Positions 52,066 through 61,663 of a stretch of DNA of 64,000 bases are shown piece after piece. The first letter of the stretch is position 1. Every line of letters starts with the position of its first letter. This DNA is from Flavobacteriaceae bacterium UBA3611 (lineage in GTDB: Bacteria > Bacteroidota > Bacteroidia > Flavobacteriales > Flavobacteriaceae). The notes under the pieces are model-generated. The model did not search any database. It was not told the DNA's origin and worked only from the letters and a program-made list of their open reading frames with translations. The stretch lies in assembly GCA_002375495.1 (NCBI GenBank), contig DFLU01000014.1:163100-227099 (forward strand). The letters run 5' to 3'. Both the position numbers and the translations under genes were made by a program.

Positions 52066-55000
52066 TTAGTTTTTAATTCCTACTGGAAAATCTTGTCCAA
52101 ACCCAAAACTAGATGGGTACTGCGGACTTCCCTTGTATTTTTCTGAAATCTCAGGCACTCTACTTTCAATATAGGCCTTGATTTCGTTTACTGTAATTCG
52201 GTTATCGCCGCTATCTGCCTTCCCGGAAAGCGCCTCTAACAATGCATAAGTGAAGACTCCATGGCCTAATTCGTCAAATTCTGTGGCAAATTGCTCACTT
52301 CCCGAAGCGGTAAGCCAATGGGTTCCTGTACTTCGCGCTAGCTGCGCAATGGCTTTTTCTTCCGCAGCACCACGTAGTGCCACAGTATTTAAAGCTCCAG
52401 CACTCTGGCATGCATCTAAAATGAACAATTGTTTCTGCGCCGGTATCCCGCTAGAAATCTGCTTCAACTCTTTAGCGGAAACTCCCTTCTGTTTTAGAGC
52501 GCCGTCATCTCCGTACAATTGGGTTACATCGTGCGGCACTAGATAGAACTCTTTTGAACCATCTTGCGCCACCACTCCATGTCCTGCGTAATAAAAAATA
52601 AAAATGTCTTGTGGATTTGCCGTGCTGGCAATTTGGGTAAATTTTGAAATAATATTGTCCCGAACGGCTTGATCGTTCTTTACTTCGTATACATGTACCT
52701 TTGAGGTGATATTTTTTACGCCATTCTGGATACTCTGCATAAAACTACTTGCATCTGCAACTGCGTAATTGAGGTTGTATTTTGGGTTTTTATAAGCATC
52801 GATACCCACCACCATAATATGTGCCTGTATACCTTTTGGCTGGTAATCTACCTTGGCTGGTTGGTATATCACTTCTAATTTGTCAGGTCTACTTTCCGTA
52901 TTCTGCGAATTCACAGCGATGGCCACAAACTCATTGCTTCCTTCTACCAAGGCGATAGGGTACGTTTTTGTGTTCGAATTGGTGGGAACATCATCCTCAA
53001 CTATTAAATTTCGTGTATTGCTAACCAATTTACCGTTTTGGTACAAGCGCAATTCTACAATTTTGTCGCCGTTAGGATTTCCTGTCAGTGTTATTTCTCC
53101 AGTCCCATTTTGGGTAGTAATGGTTTTTTTGTCGTCTTCAACCACTAAATTTCTAGACCCTTCTTTATAGGAAATTTGAACTGTTGGGGCCTTTTTTAGG
53201 TTTTTGATATCGCGATCTGGTTTTTCTACCGTGCCGCCATTGATGATTTTATGCATCAACCGCGGAGTGTAAAAATTATCGAACACACTTTCTAAAGGAA
53301 TACTTTGGTTTCCATTGGCAAAAGCAACGCGATCCCACGCACCTTGGGAACCATCGAACAATCCGTCTTGGGTATGTACAATCCATTCATCATCTTGAAA
53401 AATATACATTCGCAATACTTCCTTATTTTTAAGGATGTCGATAAATTTTATAGCCCCAGATGCAGGCACTGCCACAATTGTTTCAGTAACAAATCCGCCG
53501 TCAAAATAGTCGAACATACTACTTTTAAACTGGTTCACCCGCTTGCCTGTTTGAACATCATACACCGAGGTTGGTAATTGGTAGCCGGTAAAAACGAGAT
53601 ATTGTTCGTTGGGTGACAATTCGCCCATCTTGATTGCTTTTCCTTGATCTATAGGAAATGTTCTTTTTATGGCACCCGTTCGAGCATCGACGATTTCCAC
53701 TTGTTGAATCTCACCATTCACCAGCAATAGCTCTGCTCCATTATTAATATGGAAAGCAGCCGAATAACGGTCTGTCTTGGTCCACAACTCTTGCTTGGTC
53801 AAATAATCCAGATATATCAATGCTTGTCCGTCAAACTGACCCCCACTTTGGGTTCGTTCTGCGTACACCACATAATTTCCCGAAGGTGAAAGGTCTACCA
53901 TGTGGCTGCCATAAGGGATTTCACTACCCACAAGTTTTACAAAAGATTCTGTGTTGTTGGCTACATCAACAATTCGCAAAGCACCTCCTCCCAAAGAGGC
54001 CATCAATTGTTTTCCTGGCTCAAAATCGTAGTGCTGTGCATTGGCAACATTTCGTATGACCGACGTTGCACTTTTGGCCTTTCCAGTCTCTAAAACCTGT
54101 ATGGGTAGGTTTCCGTTGGGGACCGCATAAAATTTTCTATTTTCCGAATCTACCAATAGCTTGTTATACTGAATGGTATTAGCATTTTCAAAAGCATATT
54201 TTGTAAACCGCGTGGTAGCTTGGTTGAACAAAAACGAATACGGATGCCCATAATAATCTGTGGTCACCAACTCAGTTTCATTGCTGTTCTGGATGGTTTC
54301 AATATGGCTGGCTTCCATTAAGTTAAAACCATATTGGGTGATTGGCTGTGCTTCGTACCTTTTAAATTTGGCAAATGGCTTGGTCACACCACTCTGCACA
54401 TAGAGCAAGTCACCGTCACTCAACATAGCACGTTTATCTTCTTCCCGATATATCTTCCCCATGATATATCCAGAATTGGCATCTAATTCTACCAACAAAC
54501 TACTGCCAGGAGCCACCCATAGTGATTTTTTATCTTTGTTAATCGCCACATCGCCTCTGTAGGGAGTCACCGTAGCGTAGGGTAAATCTGCAGGAACGGT
54601 CTGCGACCATTGTTCTTCCTGCGTAAAATAATTATACCTATAAAGCGAAGCCTTTTTTTCATCGTAGGAATATTGTGCTATGATCGCATCCCCGTCATCC
54701 ATCAAAGCCAACACATAGTCTTTAGTGCTTAAATATTTCCCCGTCTCAAATGAATAGAAATAATTTTCCATAAAATTCGTAGCAATCCACATATGTGAAT
54801 TGGTACTGTTTATTTCAAAATGGCTGATTTCACCTTCGCCCGGAAAAACGGGTACTTGTGTAGTTAAAAATTCTTTGGCATTTTCATCCAGCACGTATAA
54901 TGCCTTTGCTCCATTTACATCGTCTGCATACACCATTAAATACCCTAAATCTTCCACTTTATGAAAGTGCATCGAATGAATACGCCCCAACGGATAACGC

Positions 55001-55323
55001 CCAATTTCTTTAAAGGTCGTATTATCATAAACAAGTACCGTATTGCTCATCAAAACATAGGTCTTCCCGTCTTTTTCATTGATTTCCAAATCGCCTGCAT
55101 AGCCACCCAAATCTTCGGTATGGTAGAGCAAGCCAGAATCTCGATTCCAAAATTTTAAGGTCTGGTCTTTATAACCATAGGTGACCAATAATTTTCTAGT
55201 GTTGTCAACGAGCGCGTACGTTGAGCCTTCTGCGTGCATACTTTGCACAACAATGTCTTGGTTTTGTGCTATTGCTGAAATCGTCACCAATAGTACTGCG
55301 ATATTTAAAAGAATCTTTTTCAT
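52066..55323 (-). CDS. Secreted caspase-like (C14) protease with N-terminal beta-propeller
   Basis: A 1085-residue exported protein (signal peptide to about residue 19). Residues about 30-640 form a WD40-like beta-propeller region (LYHTEDLGGYAGDLEINEKD; GELSPNEQYLVFTGYQLPTS). Two Ig-like or linker parts follow, with SRNLVVEDD at 723-731 and TRNLIVEDD at 770-778. The C-terminal caspase/metacaspase domain (about 845-1085) has the catalytic His915 in FYYAGHGVV and Cys972 in LDACQSAG. The protein probably acts in the periplasm or outside the cell. The papain-like protease gene upstream ends 1 bp before its start. Substrate unknown; a basic P1 preference is usual for prokaryotic caspase homologues. 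Confidence 0.92.
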   Translation of the reverse strand: MKKILLNIAVLLVTISAIAQNQDIVVQSMHAEGSTYALVDNTRKLLVTYGYKDQTLKFWNRDSGLLYHTEDLGGYAGDLEINEKDGKTYVLMSNTVLVYDNTTFKEIGRYPLGRIHSMHFHKVEDLGYLMVYADDVNGAKALYVLDENAKEFLTTQVPVFPGEGEISHFEINSTNSHMWIATNFMENYFYSFETGKYLSTKDYVLALMDDGDAIIAQYSYDEKKASLYRYNYFTQEEQWSQTVPADLPYATVTPYRGDVAINKDKKSLWVAPGSSLLVELDANSGYIMGKIYREEDKRAMLSDGDLLYVQSGVTKPFAKFKRYEAQPITQYGFNLMEASHIETIQNSNETELVTTDYYGHPYSFLFNQATTRFTKYAFENANTIQYNKLLVDSENRKFYAVPNGNLPIQVLETGKAKSATSVIRNVANAQHYDFEPGKQLMASLGGGALRIVDVANNTESFVKLVGSEIPYGSHMVDLSPSGNYVVYAERTQSGGQFDGQALIYLDYLTKQELWTKTDRYSAAFHINNGAELLLVNGEIQQVEIVDARTGAIKRTFPIDQGKAIKMGELSPNEQYLVFTGYQLPTSVYDVQTGKRVNQFKSSMFDYFDGGFVTETIVAVPASGAIKFIDILKNKEVLRMYIFQDDEWIVHTQDGLFDGSQGAWDRVAFANGNQSIPLESVFDNFYTPRLMHKIINGGTVEKPDRDIKNLKKAPTVQISYKEGSRNLVVEDDKKTITTQNGTGEITLTGNPNGDKIVELRLYQNGKLVSNTRNLIVEDDVPTNSNTKTYPIALVEGSNEFVAIAVNSQNTESRPDKLEVIYQPAKVDYQPKGIQAHIMVVGIDAYKNPKYNLNYAVADASSFMQSIQNGVKNITSKVHVYEVKNDQAVRDNIISKFTQIASTANPQDIFIFYYAGHGVVAQDGSKEFYLVPHDVTQLYGDDGALKQKGVSAKELKQISSGIPAQKQLFILDACQSAGALNTVALRGAAEEKAIAQLARSTGTHWLTASGSEQFATEFDELGHGVFTYALLEALSGKADSGDNRITVNEIKAYIESRVPEISEKYKGSPQYPSSFGFGQDFPVGIKN
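52990..53157 (-). other. Two copies of the [ST]RNL[VI]VEDD motif in the caspase-like protein
   Basis: TRNLIVEDD is encoded at 53016-52990 and SRNLVVEDD at 53157-53131, 47 residues apart, just before the caspase domain. A third copy (TRNLVVEDD, 55822-55796) is in the neighbouring papain-like protein. The nucleotide sequences differ at many third positions, so the identity is at protein level. Confidence 0.75.
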
Positions 55324-55324
55324 A

Positions 55325-56842
55325 CTATTGATGTGTTATTTCAACCATTAATGGTACCACGTAACCTTGTGCACCTTCTTTTACCTCAAATCCTGGATTT
55401 CCAGATTGATATTTCACCTGACTTTTATCGATTAGCTTATCGCCTAATGCCGACTTAATTTTAGAAGTGAGCCCACCAGATGCTTGTTGCATTTTTGACA
55501 GCAGTTCTGCCTGGTTCAACTCTTGTTGGCTAAATAAAATGAGCAAATAATCAGTGCCTGGGTTATCATCCATTCTAATTACTTTTTTCTCGCTTGGGAA
55601 GGCCAGTTCAGAATTGGCACCAATTAAGGGCGACATCCCGTCTTCATACGGCAATATTTTATTTATTTTTTGCGAAAGGTCTGTCGCAAAGGCGTAGATA
55701 TAGCCTTCGTTTTCATTTTTAAGGTAAAATCTGAAACGCGTTCCTGAAGGATACCCTTGAGTCATTCTATACGCTACCAAATCTTCACCTTCTATATCAT
55801 CTTCAACCACGAGATTTCTCGTAGAAATTCGGCTTACCTGCATTGGGCTACCCGTATTGGTCTCAAAACGCAAGCTTCCTTTTGGTAATTCGCCCGCAAT
55901 GGGGTTTGGGTCTGGATCTGGAACCACCTCTGGTTTTGGGATGGGCGTCGGATTTGGTTTTGGCGTTACATCTGGACGCTTCTCTTCCTCCTTCTTTTTG
56001 TAGTAACTATACGGCTGTAACGCTCCCATGGCCCACTCTTCATACTCTGTGTAGGGCACCCAGATATAACCCGCATCACCCCAGCCGGTTCCCCAACTGT
56101 TCAGCAGTCTAAAAGCCCCACCTTCATAGTTATCATCATAGCCAATAACAACCATCGCATGGTAACCATGCTTCTTGGCCATTGTCCCTTTATCTTCAGG
56201 CTTTGCCCGCCAGACCTTCTGTGCTTTAAAAAAGCTTTCAGGAAGTTTCATCCCTAACAAAATAGGATATCCCTCAGCCAGTGCTTTTTTGGTGGTATTG
56301 GTTTTTACACCAGGCTCTTGCACATCAAAAAAGAACAAGGTTTGGTAATCGCGAATTCGATAATCGATGGCTTCCATCTGTGCCTCTTTTGAAATACTTG
56401 GATTGCACTGATACGGCAAGGTGTTTAAACTAGGCGCTCCAGCAACCTTTAGTGCCTCAAGGCCCAGTTTCGGATTGGCGCCTTTGTTACACGCTATATC
56501 ATCCTCCTTTTTAATAAGTGCATATACATAAGAAGGTGACAGTGCGTTGGCTGTAATTTCTTGTTTGTTGGTCATGTCACGGTCTTTTGCCAACATCATG
56601 GTGCGCAATCCGTATGCGGCTGCAAACGCTACGCAGGTTCCGTACTGGCCTTGGTTGCCTGGAGTAGGCGACCACTTTTCTAAAGAAACCGATTTTGGTA
56701 AATCGTCATAAGTTGCACTGGTAAATTGTGCTTTGTACGGAATGCTCCGGTACGACTCTTCGTCCCAATCCATACCCATTGGGTACTGTTGGGCAAACAT
56801 GATTCCTGTTGCGAATAGCAATAATAAAGTAAGCTGTCTCAT
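55325..56842 (-). CDS. Secreted papain-like (C1) protease with C-terminal DUF4384 domain
   Basis: A 505-residue exported cysteine protease (signal peptide to about residue 17). The C1 catalytic domain covers about residues 55-275: Q64 and C70 in GNQGQYGTCVAFAAAYG, H228 in KHGYHAMVVIGYD, and N248 in RLLNSWGTGWGDAGYIW, so the catalytic triad and oxyanion Gln are complete. A Pro/Asp-rich linker (about 293-318) leads to a DUF4384-type beta domain, which contains TRNLVVEDD at 341-349 and ends near MVEITHQ. It is followed after 1 bp by the caspase-like gene, so both proteases are made together. No pro-peptide of papain type is visible. Confidence 0.92.
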   Translation of the reverse strand: MRQLTLLLLFATGIMFAQQYPMGMDWDEESYRSIPYKAQFTSATYDDLPKSVSLEKWSPTPGNQGQYGTCVAFAAAYGLRTMMLAKDRDMTNKQEITANALSPSYVYALIKKEDDIACNKGANPKLGLEALKVAGAPSLNTLPYQCNPSISKEAQMEAIDYRIRDYQTLFFFDVQEPGVKTNTTKKALAEGYPILLGMKLPESFFKAQKVWRAKPEDKGTMAKKHGYHAMVVIGYDDNYEGGAFRLLNSWGTGWGDAGYIWVPYTEYEEWAMGALQPYSYYKKKEEEKRPDVTPKPNPTPIPKPEVVPDPDPNPIAGELPKGSLRFETNTGSPMQVSRISTRNLVVEDDIEGEDLVAYRMTQGYPSGTRFRFYLKNENEGYIYAFATDLSQKINKILPYEDGMSPLIGANSELAFPSEKKVIRMDDNPGTDYLLILFSQQELNQAELLSKMQQASGGLTSKIKSALGDKLIDKSQVKYQSGNPGFEVKEGAQGYVVPLMVEITHQ

Positions 56843-56889
56843 GATGTCTGATTTTTACAGAAGTAAAACTAGGCGAGAACAGCGCACAA

Positions 56890-56915
56890 AAAAATAGGGC
56901 AGTTGCCCTATTTTT
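56890..56915. terminator. Terminator between the barrel gene and the protease operon
   Basis: AAAAATAGGGCA (56890-56901) and TGCCCTATTTTT (56904-56915) form a perfect 12-bp inverted repeat with a tight loop. On the minus strand it ends the outer-membrane barrel gene, so the proteases have their own promoter. Confidence 0.85.
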
Positions 56916-56940
56916 GTAAACTTAACTGAATTTCAACTGC

Positions 56941-59670
56941 TTAGAGGTCGTATTTAATCACTAACATCAGAATTCGAGGTAACACAAAATATTGTGACGT
57001 CGTATTGAATTGCTCATTAAAACTATCTTGGTTGGTAAACTCAGTATTCAAGATATTATCTGCTTGTATTCTAAATTCCCACGGGCTGTCACCTTTTTGA
57101 TAATACAGATTCGCATTTAGAAACGAAAAGGTGTTGTCTATGGTTTTGGCATCATCTGTATAATTGTAATAATCCCATTCGGCGCTCAGCGTAAAATCTT
57201 TTAAGAAATTGATGTCTACATTGGCGTAAGGTCGTTGAGTATAAAACGTTTGCTCACGTCCGCCATTATCATAATTGTTTACGGTGAGGCGGTACCCCAC
57301 TTCAAAATTTGGCCATTCCCTAAAACTACTGCGTACACTTCCGTTATAGCTCTGTGTAAGACTTTCGCTCTCCAAAACTGCGTTGTTAATCAGGTTAAAC
57401 GACTTGTTCAAAGCAACATTCCCCTGTAAACTAAACTGCAACTTTTTAACGCGCTTGCTAAATCTTCCGAAGGCTGAAATGGTCTCGTCCGGAAAATTGC
57501 TGTCAATATTAAATGGGCTGCTCACTTGGTTAATTGCAATCAACTCTGTATCACTTTTAAATCCGTTAATACGTCTGGTATAGTTAATATTTCCGCTGAT
57601 ATTGGTGTAGTTAAACAGATTAAAACTAAAATACGTTAGGTTGTACGAATGTGAAAGTGAATTTTCTAAGTTCCTATTTCCGCGAAACAAACGGTTGTAA
57701 TTGCTAAATACGAATGCTTCTGCATAATCGTTCACATCTGAATATTGTGCATTTATCGAATAGTTAAATCGTAAACTCTCACTCTTCTTGATATTCCAGA
57801 TTGCATTAAAATCGGGCAACACCATCCAGTCATTCTGGCTGTTTTCGGTCCCCAATTGGGTATCTTTTAAATCGTAGTTGTGCAATGTTAGCCCCGGCGT
57901 GAAAATAAACTGTCCCGTCTTCACTTTGTAATGGGCGCCTAAAAATGCATCGGTAAAGGTGTAATTCACGTCGTTCACCAAGGGCAATTGCTCACCGTCT
58001 ATAGGTGGCGTTCGATTAAAATTAATTTGATTGCCATTGTCTAATACCTGAAAAATATTTGAGTCGAACAATTGGTTGCTGTAGGTTGTACCCAGCGTCA
58101 GGTTTAAATTACTTGTATTGTTCAACACATAGTAATAATCAACTTTGGCATCTAGTTTATTGGTGATGACGTTTTTTTGCTGATTGGTATTGAAACGATT
58201 CTGGGTGGTATCTGCGGGAATGATTCCCGCAAAAGGTAAAATATCTGTAATCGCGTTGTAAAACGGGTCTTCATCTTGGTATAAATGCTGAATTTGCCCT
58301 GCAAAAATATTCTTATCGTCTAAGGTGTAATACGCATTTACATTCTGGTTGATAGATGCTGGCTTGTTTTCCAGATTTTCTTCAATATCGTTGGTCACAC
58401 CTTCAAATTGCGATAAGGTATTGTCTTGCTCCGTTACTTTTGAAGTCTTCACCAATGCGTCATAATCTAGCTGAAAGTTGGTATTTGGTTTGTAAACACT
58501 GCTTAGTTTTAGCATGGCCAACTGGCTGCGTTGGTCGCTGGTACTTGCAGTAGTTTCTGTAGTTCCCGAAGCGATGTATTGGCGAATAGAATTAGTGACG
58601 ATATTGGTTCGGTTGTCTGATAAAATTCCGAAGCCACTTAAATCTAAGGTATTCGATGCTTTCCAACTGAAATTCCCTGCCAAGAACTTGGTTTCTATCT
58701 CATTGGCACGGTTGTTCTGGGCAACTGCAAACCCCAAGTCGCTTTCATTGATTGAGAAATTTGTACCCCCACCTCTGTTGAAATTTCTGAACCCTCCGGT
58801 AAAGTTGAAGTAATCACGAAACGTAAACGGTACTTCCCCTATATTGTTGAAATCGGTGATAAAATTTAAACTGTACTCCGGACTGTAATAAAATAACTTC
58901 GGATGTGCCAAATATCCTACCTCATCTTCTCCTACGGTACCACCACCGGCGGTTACCTCACCAAACCAAAAATTCTTTTTCCCTTCTTTTAATCGAATGT
59001 TAATGGCCACATTGTCCTGGTCGTTTCCGAGACCGCGCATTTGCCCAACCTCGTTGTAATTCCGAAGTACTTCTACTTTATCTACGGCGTCGGCAGGAAT
59101 ATTTTTAGTTGCGAGTTTTGAATCGCCATCAAAAAAGTCTTTTCCTTCAACCATGACCTTTTGTACGGTCTTCCCTTCTACCTGAATTTCCCCATCTTCA
59201 TTCACTTCAACTCCGGGTAACTTTTTCATCACATCGCCCAATTTACGTTCGTCTCCCGTGGTAAAGCTATCAGCGTTGTACACAATGGTATCACCTTTAA
59301 CGGTTACAGGCATTTCATAGGTAATTTCAACACCATCTAATTCCGCAGCAAGCGATTTTAGCACAAAATCGAGTGTAATATCATCGCTATCTTCAGGTAC
59401 AGTCACACTTTTTTCTTGGGTATCATACCCTAAAAAACTTGCTTTTAAGGTATAGGTTTCGCCCTTCGGGAGATCTAATTGGTACATCCCCTTTTCGTTG
59501 GTGATTCCATACGATTCTATAGCACCGCTGCTCGTTACCGTAGCGACCACATTTGCAAATTCTAAAGGTTGTGAGACTGTATCTTTTATGACCCCACGCA
59601 CTTTAATGCTTTGGGCCGTAACGGTGCATAGCGATAGCAATGCAATAATTGCAAAAAGGAAGTTTTTCAT
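56941..59670 (-). CDS. Outer-membrane beta-barrel protein with CarboxypepD_reg domain (TonB-receptor-like)
   Basis: A 909-residue outer-membrane protein. Signal peptide, then a carboxypeptidase-regulatory-like domain (about residues 20-105; KVRGVIKDTVSQPLEFANVV and KGMYQLDLPKGETYTLKASF), a plug-like part (about 120-220; YNADSFTTGDERKLGDVMKK, VEVNEDGEIQVEGKTVQKVM), and a long C-terminal beta-barrel of the outer-membrane OMP_b-brl type ending in LMVIKYDL, an aromatic/hydrophobic barrel terminus. Family members are TonB-dependent-receptor-like, but no N-terminal TonB box is visible. It follows the GLPGLI genes; such barrels often accompany GLPGLI proteins. Confidence 0.9.
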   Translation of the reverse strand: MKNFLFAIIALLSLCTVTAQSIKVRGVIKDTVSQPLEFANVVATVTSSGAIESYGITNEKGMYQLDLPKGETYTLKASFLGYDTQEKSVTVPEDSDDITLDFVLKSLAAELDGVEITYEMPVTVKGDTIVYNADSFTTGDERKLGDVMKKLPGVEVNEDGEIQVEGKTVQKVMVEGKDFFDGDSKLATKNIPADAVDKVEVLRNYNEVGQMRGLGNDQDNVAINIRLKEGKKNFWFGEVTAGGGTVGEDEVGYLAHPKLFYYSPEYSLNFITDFNNIGEVPFTFRDYFNFTGGFRNFNRGGGTNFSINESDLGFAVAQNNRANEIETKFLAGNFSWKASNTLDLSGFGILSDNRTNIVTNSIRQYIASGTTETTASTSDQRSQLAMLKLSSVYKPNTNFQLDYDALVKTSKVTEQDNTLSQFEGVTNDIEENLENKPASINQNVNAYYTLDDKNIFAGQIQHLYQDEDPFYNAITDILPFAGIIPADTTQNRFNTNQQKNVITNKLDAKVDYYYVLNNTSNLNLTLGTTYSNQLFDSNIFQVLDNGNQINFNRTPPIDGEQLPLVNDVNYTFTDAFLGAHYKVKTGQFIFTPGLTLHNYDLKDTQLGTENSQNDWMVLPDFNAIWNIKKSESLRFNYSINAQYSDVNDYAEAFVFSNYNRLFRGNRNLENSLSHSYNLTYFSFNLFNYTNISGNINYTRRINGFKSDTELIAINQVSSPFNIDSNFPDETISAFGRFSKRVKKLQFSLQGNVALNKSFNLINNAVLESESLTQSYNGSVRSSFREWPNFEVGYRLTVNNYDNGGREQTFYTQRPYANVDINFLKDFTLSAEWDYYNYTDDAKTIDNTFSFLNANLYYQKGDSPWEFRIQADNILNTEFTNQDSFNEQFNTTSQYFVLPRILMLVIKYDL

Positions 59671-59717
59671 AGTTAGTTAGTTGGTATGCCCGTTGGGCAA
59701 ATATGTTTAATCAAATA

Positions 59718-60653
59718 TTAGAATCCGCGTCGGCCACCACCTCTACGACCGCCACCGCCTCTAAAATTCTCACGCATTTCATCCATTTTTTCTTTGATGA
59801 TCTTATTGTATTCTTCGCGTGTCACTTCTTCGCCTTTTTCAGGTGCTTCAATGGCGTCGCCGGCTTTAGTACTCAGTACAATTTTCGAACACAAGATGGT
59901 GGTTCGGTACACATTTAGCTCAAGAATAAGACCTGGAAGTCCGGCGTATTCTCCCGGACCGTTACTCACAGGAATCTGTGGTGTAAACCAAGCTGTCACT
60001 TCAATTTCTTTAGGAATCTCGATGTTATCCATCGGGTCATCACTCTTTTCTTCTTCATCTTCAGAAGCAGCTTCATCGCCTTCTTCTGAATCTTCTTCGG
60101 TCACTTTTTCAGTCTCTTCAGATTTTTCTTCGTCTTTCTTTTTGTCACGATCCCTTCTTCTAGGACGTGCCATACTGTAATCGTTTTCGTCAATTTTCTT
60201 GATGGCCGTAGCTTTTACTGCTAGGTAATTTCCGATCATTTTCTTCTCATCGGTCACCGTCCATTCAAGATTGGTAATCGTGTCATTTATCAAAAACTGC
60301 TTTCCGAAGAACTCTCGCTCTTCCAGAATCTGATTGTTTTGTAAATTTTTGTATTGGGCACCTGCCGAAAAGCTATTCATCATCATTCCGAAGCCACCCC
60401 CGGCACCTGCTTCTAACTTTTCCTCTTCTTTATAAATCGATTCATTTTTGTTGAAAGTGAGAATGTAGGTTTTCTCTAACATGCTCTTCATACGTTCAGC
60501 GATCATTTTCTTCATCTGCTCGCTCATTTCACGACCGCCAAAGTTTTCCATGTCTACGGTAGTTTTCGACTCGTAATAGGCTTTGCCGCTAATGTCTTGC
60601 GCGATTGCACCAAAGGTGAATAATAGAGAAGCTAAAAAGGTATAAAGTTTCAT
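59718..60653 (-). CDS. GLPGLI family protein with Gly/Arg-rich tail
   Basis: A 311-residue exported protein (signal peptide MKLYTFLASLLFTFGAIAQ). The eponymous motif is in GPGEYAGLPGLILELNVYRT (about residues 230-250). The middle holds a long acidic stretch (KDEEKSEETEKVTEEDSEEG). The C-terminus is a repetitive Gly/Arg tail (REEYNKIIKEKMDEMRENFR then GGGGRRGGGRRGF). The family is Bacteroidota-specific, of unknown function, and often linked to TonB-receptor-like barrels, as here: the barrel gene follows after 47 bp. A second family member lies just upstream. Confidence 0.92.
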   Translation of the reverse strand: MKLYTFLASLLFTFGAIAQDISGKAYYESKTTVDMENFGGREMSEQMKKMIAERMKSMLEKTYILTFNKNESIYKEEEKLEAGAGGGFGMMMNSFSAGAQYKNLQNNQILEEREFFGKQFLINDTITNLEWTVTDEKKMIGNYLAVKATAIKKIDENDYSMARPRRRDRDKKKDEEKSEETEKVTEEDSEEGDEAASEDEEEKSDDPMDNIEIPKEIEVTAWFTPQIPVSNGPGEYAGLPGLILELNVYRTTILCSKIVLSTKAGDAIEAPEKGEEVTREEYNKIIKEKMDEMRENFRGGGGRRGGGRRGF

Positions 60654-60751
60654 AGTAAAAGTATTTTGTGTCTAGTTAGTACCAAGGTACCGCTTTTGTT
60701 ACAAAATTCTTAGACTAATTATTTTGGCGAAGGTTTCATTACCATCACTCC

Positions 60752-61576
60752 CTACCCTCCAATTCGTATCTGTACTTGTTGCCCGTCACCTCGACGGCCG
60801 TCTCCTTTAAACCGCTCCATCATCTCATCCATCTTTTTTTGTTGAATCGTTTCGTATTCCTTCTGCGTCACTTCTTTACCGGTAGTTGGCAAATCTATTT
60901 CAACTGGTTTGTTAGGGTTTAGCACTATTTTGGAACACAGTATGGTAAGGTCGCCATCATTTATTTCTAGGATGAGCCCAGGCAGCCCCCAAAATTCACT
61001 GGGTCCGTGACCTAGCGGAATGTCTAACGTATACCAAGCGGTGGTCGTTCGTATTTTTTTTTCTTGAACAATACTATCATTTTCACTACTCATGAATTGT
61101 TCTGAAACTTCTTCGGTAAACGTAGCTTTGAAACACGTATAGTTTCCGATGTTCTTAGTTTCCTTCCCCAACACCCAATCACGTTTTTGAAGTGTGTCTT
61201 TTATAAGGAATGGTTTCGACATAATTTCAGTCTGCGTTCTGAAACGGTTATTCTTTAAATTTCGGTACAATACATCTGCTCCGCCAGATACCATAATCTG
61301 TATGCCTCCCGCTGCTGCTTTGGGTGAAGGTTTTTCTAGACTCTCTACCTCTTCATATAACGATTCGGCGCCTTTAAAAGTTAGGGTATACTCGCGCTGA
61401 AACTGTTTCTTTAACTGCGCTTGTATGCTCGCCTGCGTAGCGTCATCCATGTCGCCCTCCATTTTTAGATCTACCTTCCGATCTGTTTTATAGGTAGCTA
61501 TTCCTTCAAACTGTTGCGCCCAAGAAGTGGCAAACAGGCAGAGAAACAGACCAAAACTTAAGATACTTGTTTTCAT
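60752..61576 (-). CDS. GLPGLI family protein
   Basis: A 274-residue exported protein; the start at 61576 (MKTSILSFGLFLCLFATSWA-QQ) is chosen because the signal peptide begins there. The motif is in GHGPSEFWGLPGLILEINDG. Like its neighbour it has a Gly/Arg-containing C-terminus (RFKGDGRRGDGQQVQIRIGG) and a EVTQKEYETIQQKKMDEMME helix before it; the two are paralogues. It is the first gene of the leftward GLPGLI-barrel unit and faces the two-component genes across a 122-bp gap with three TGTTAA boxes. Confidence 0.92.
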   Translation of the reverse strand: MKTSILSFGLFLCLFATSWAQQFEGIATYKTDRKVDLKMEGDMDDATQASIQAQLKKQFQREYTLTFKGAESLYEEVESLEKPSPKAAAGGIQIMVSGGADVLYRNLKNNRFRTQTEIMSKPFLIKDTLQKRDWVLGKETKNIGNYTCFKATFTEEVSEQFMSSENDSIVQEKKIRTTTAWYTLDIPLGHGPSEFWGLPGLILEINDGDLTILCSKIVLNPNKPVEIDLPTTGKEVTQKEYETIQQKKMDEMMERFKGDGRRGDGQQVQIRIGG

Positions 61577-61632
61577 GATTATTGGTTTTAAAATTGAACA
61601 CCACAAAGATTAGAAATTATACCTCTTAGTTG

Positions 61633-61658
61633 TGTTAAGCACTGTTAACGAGTGTTAA
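61633..61658. promoter_or_regulatory. Three TGTTAA boxes at exact 10-bp spacing
   Basis: TGTTAA at 61633-61638, 61643-61648 and 61653-61658. Direct repeats with about 10-bp phasing are the usual sites of OmpR-family regulators. They lie between the GLPGLI gene and the divergent histidine kinase gene and could control both. Confidence 0.65.
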
Positions 61659-61663
61659 CCCAT

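Noticed and set aside
52066..56842. CRISPR-linked or anti-phage caspase module
   Set aside because: Both proteases have signal peptides, and no effector, nuclease or cas gene is near; a surface role is more likely.
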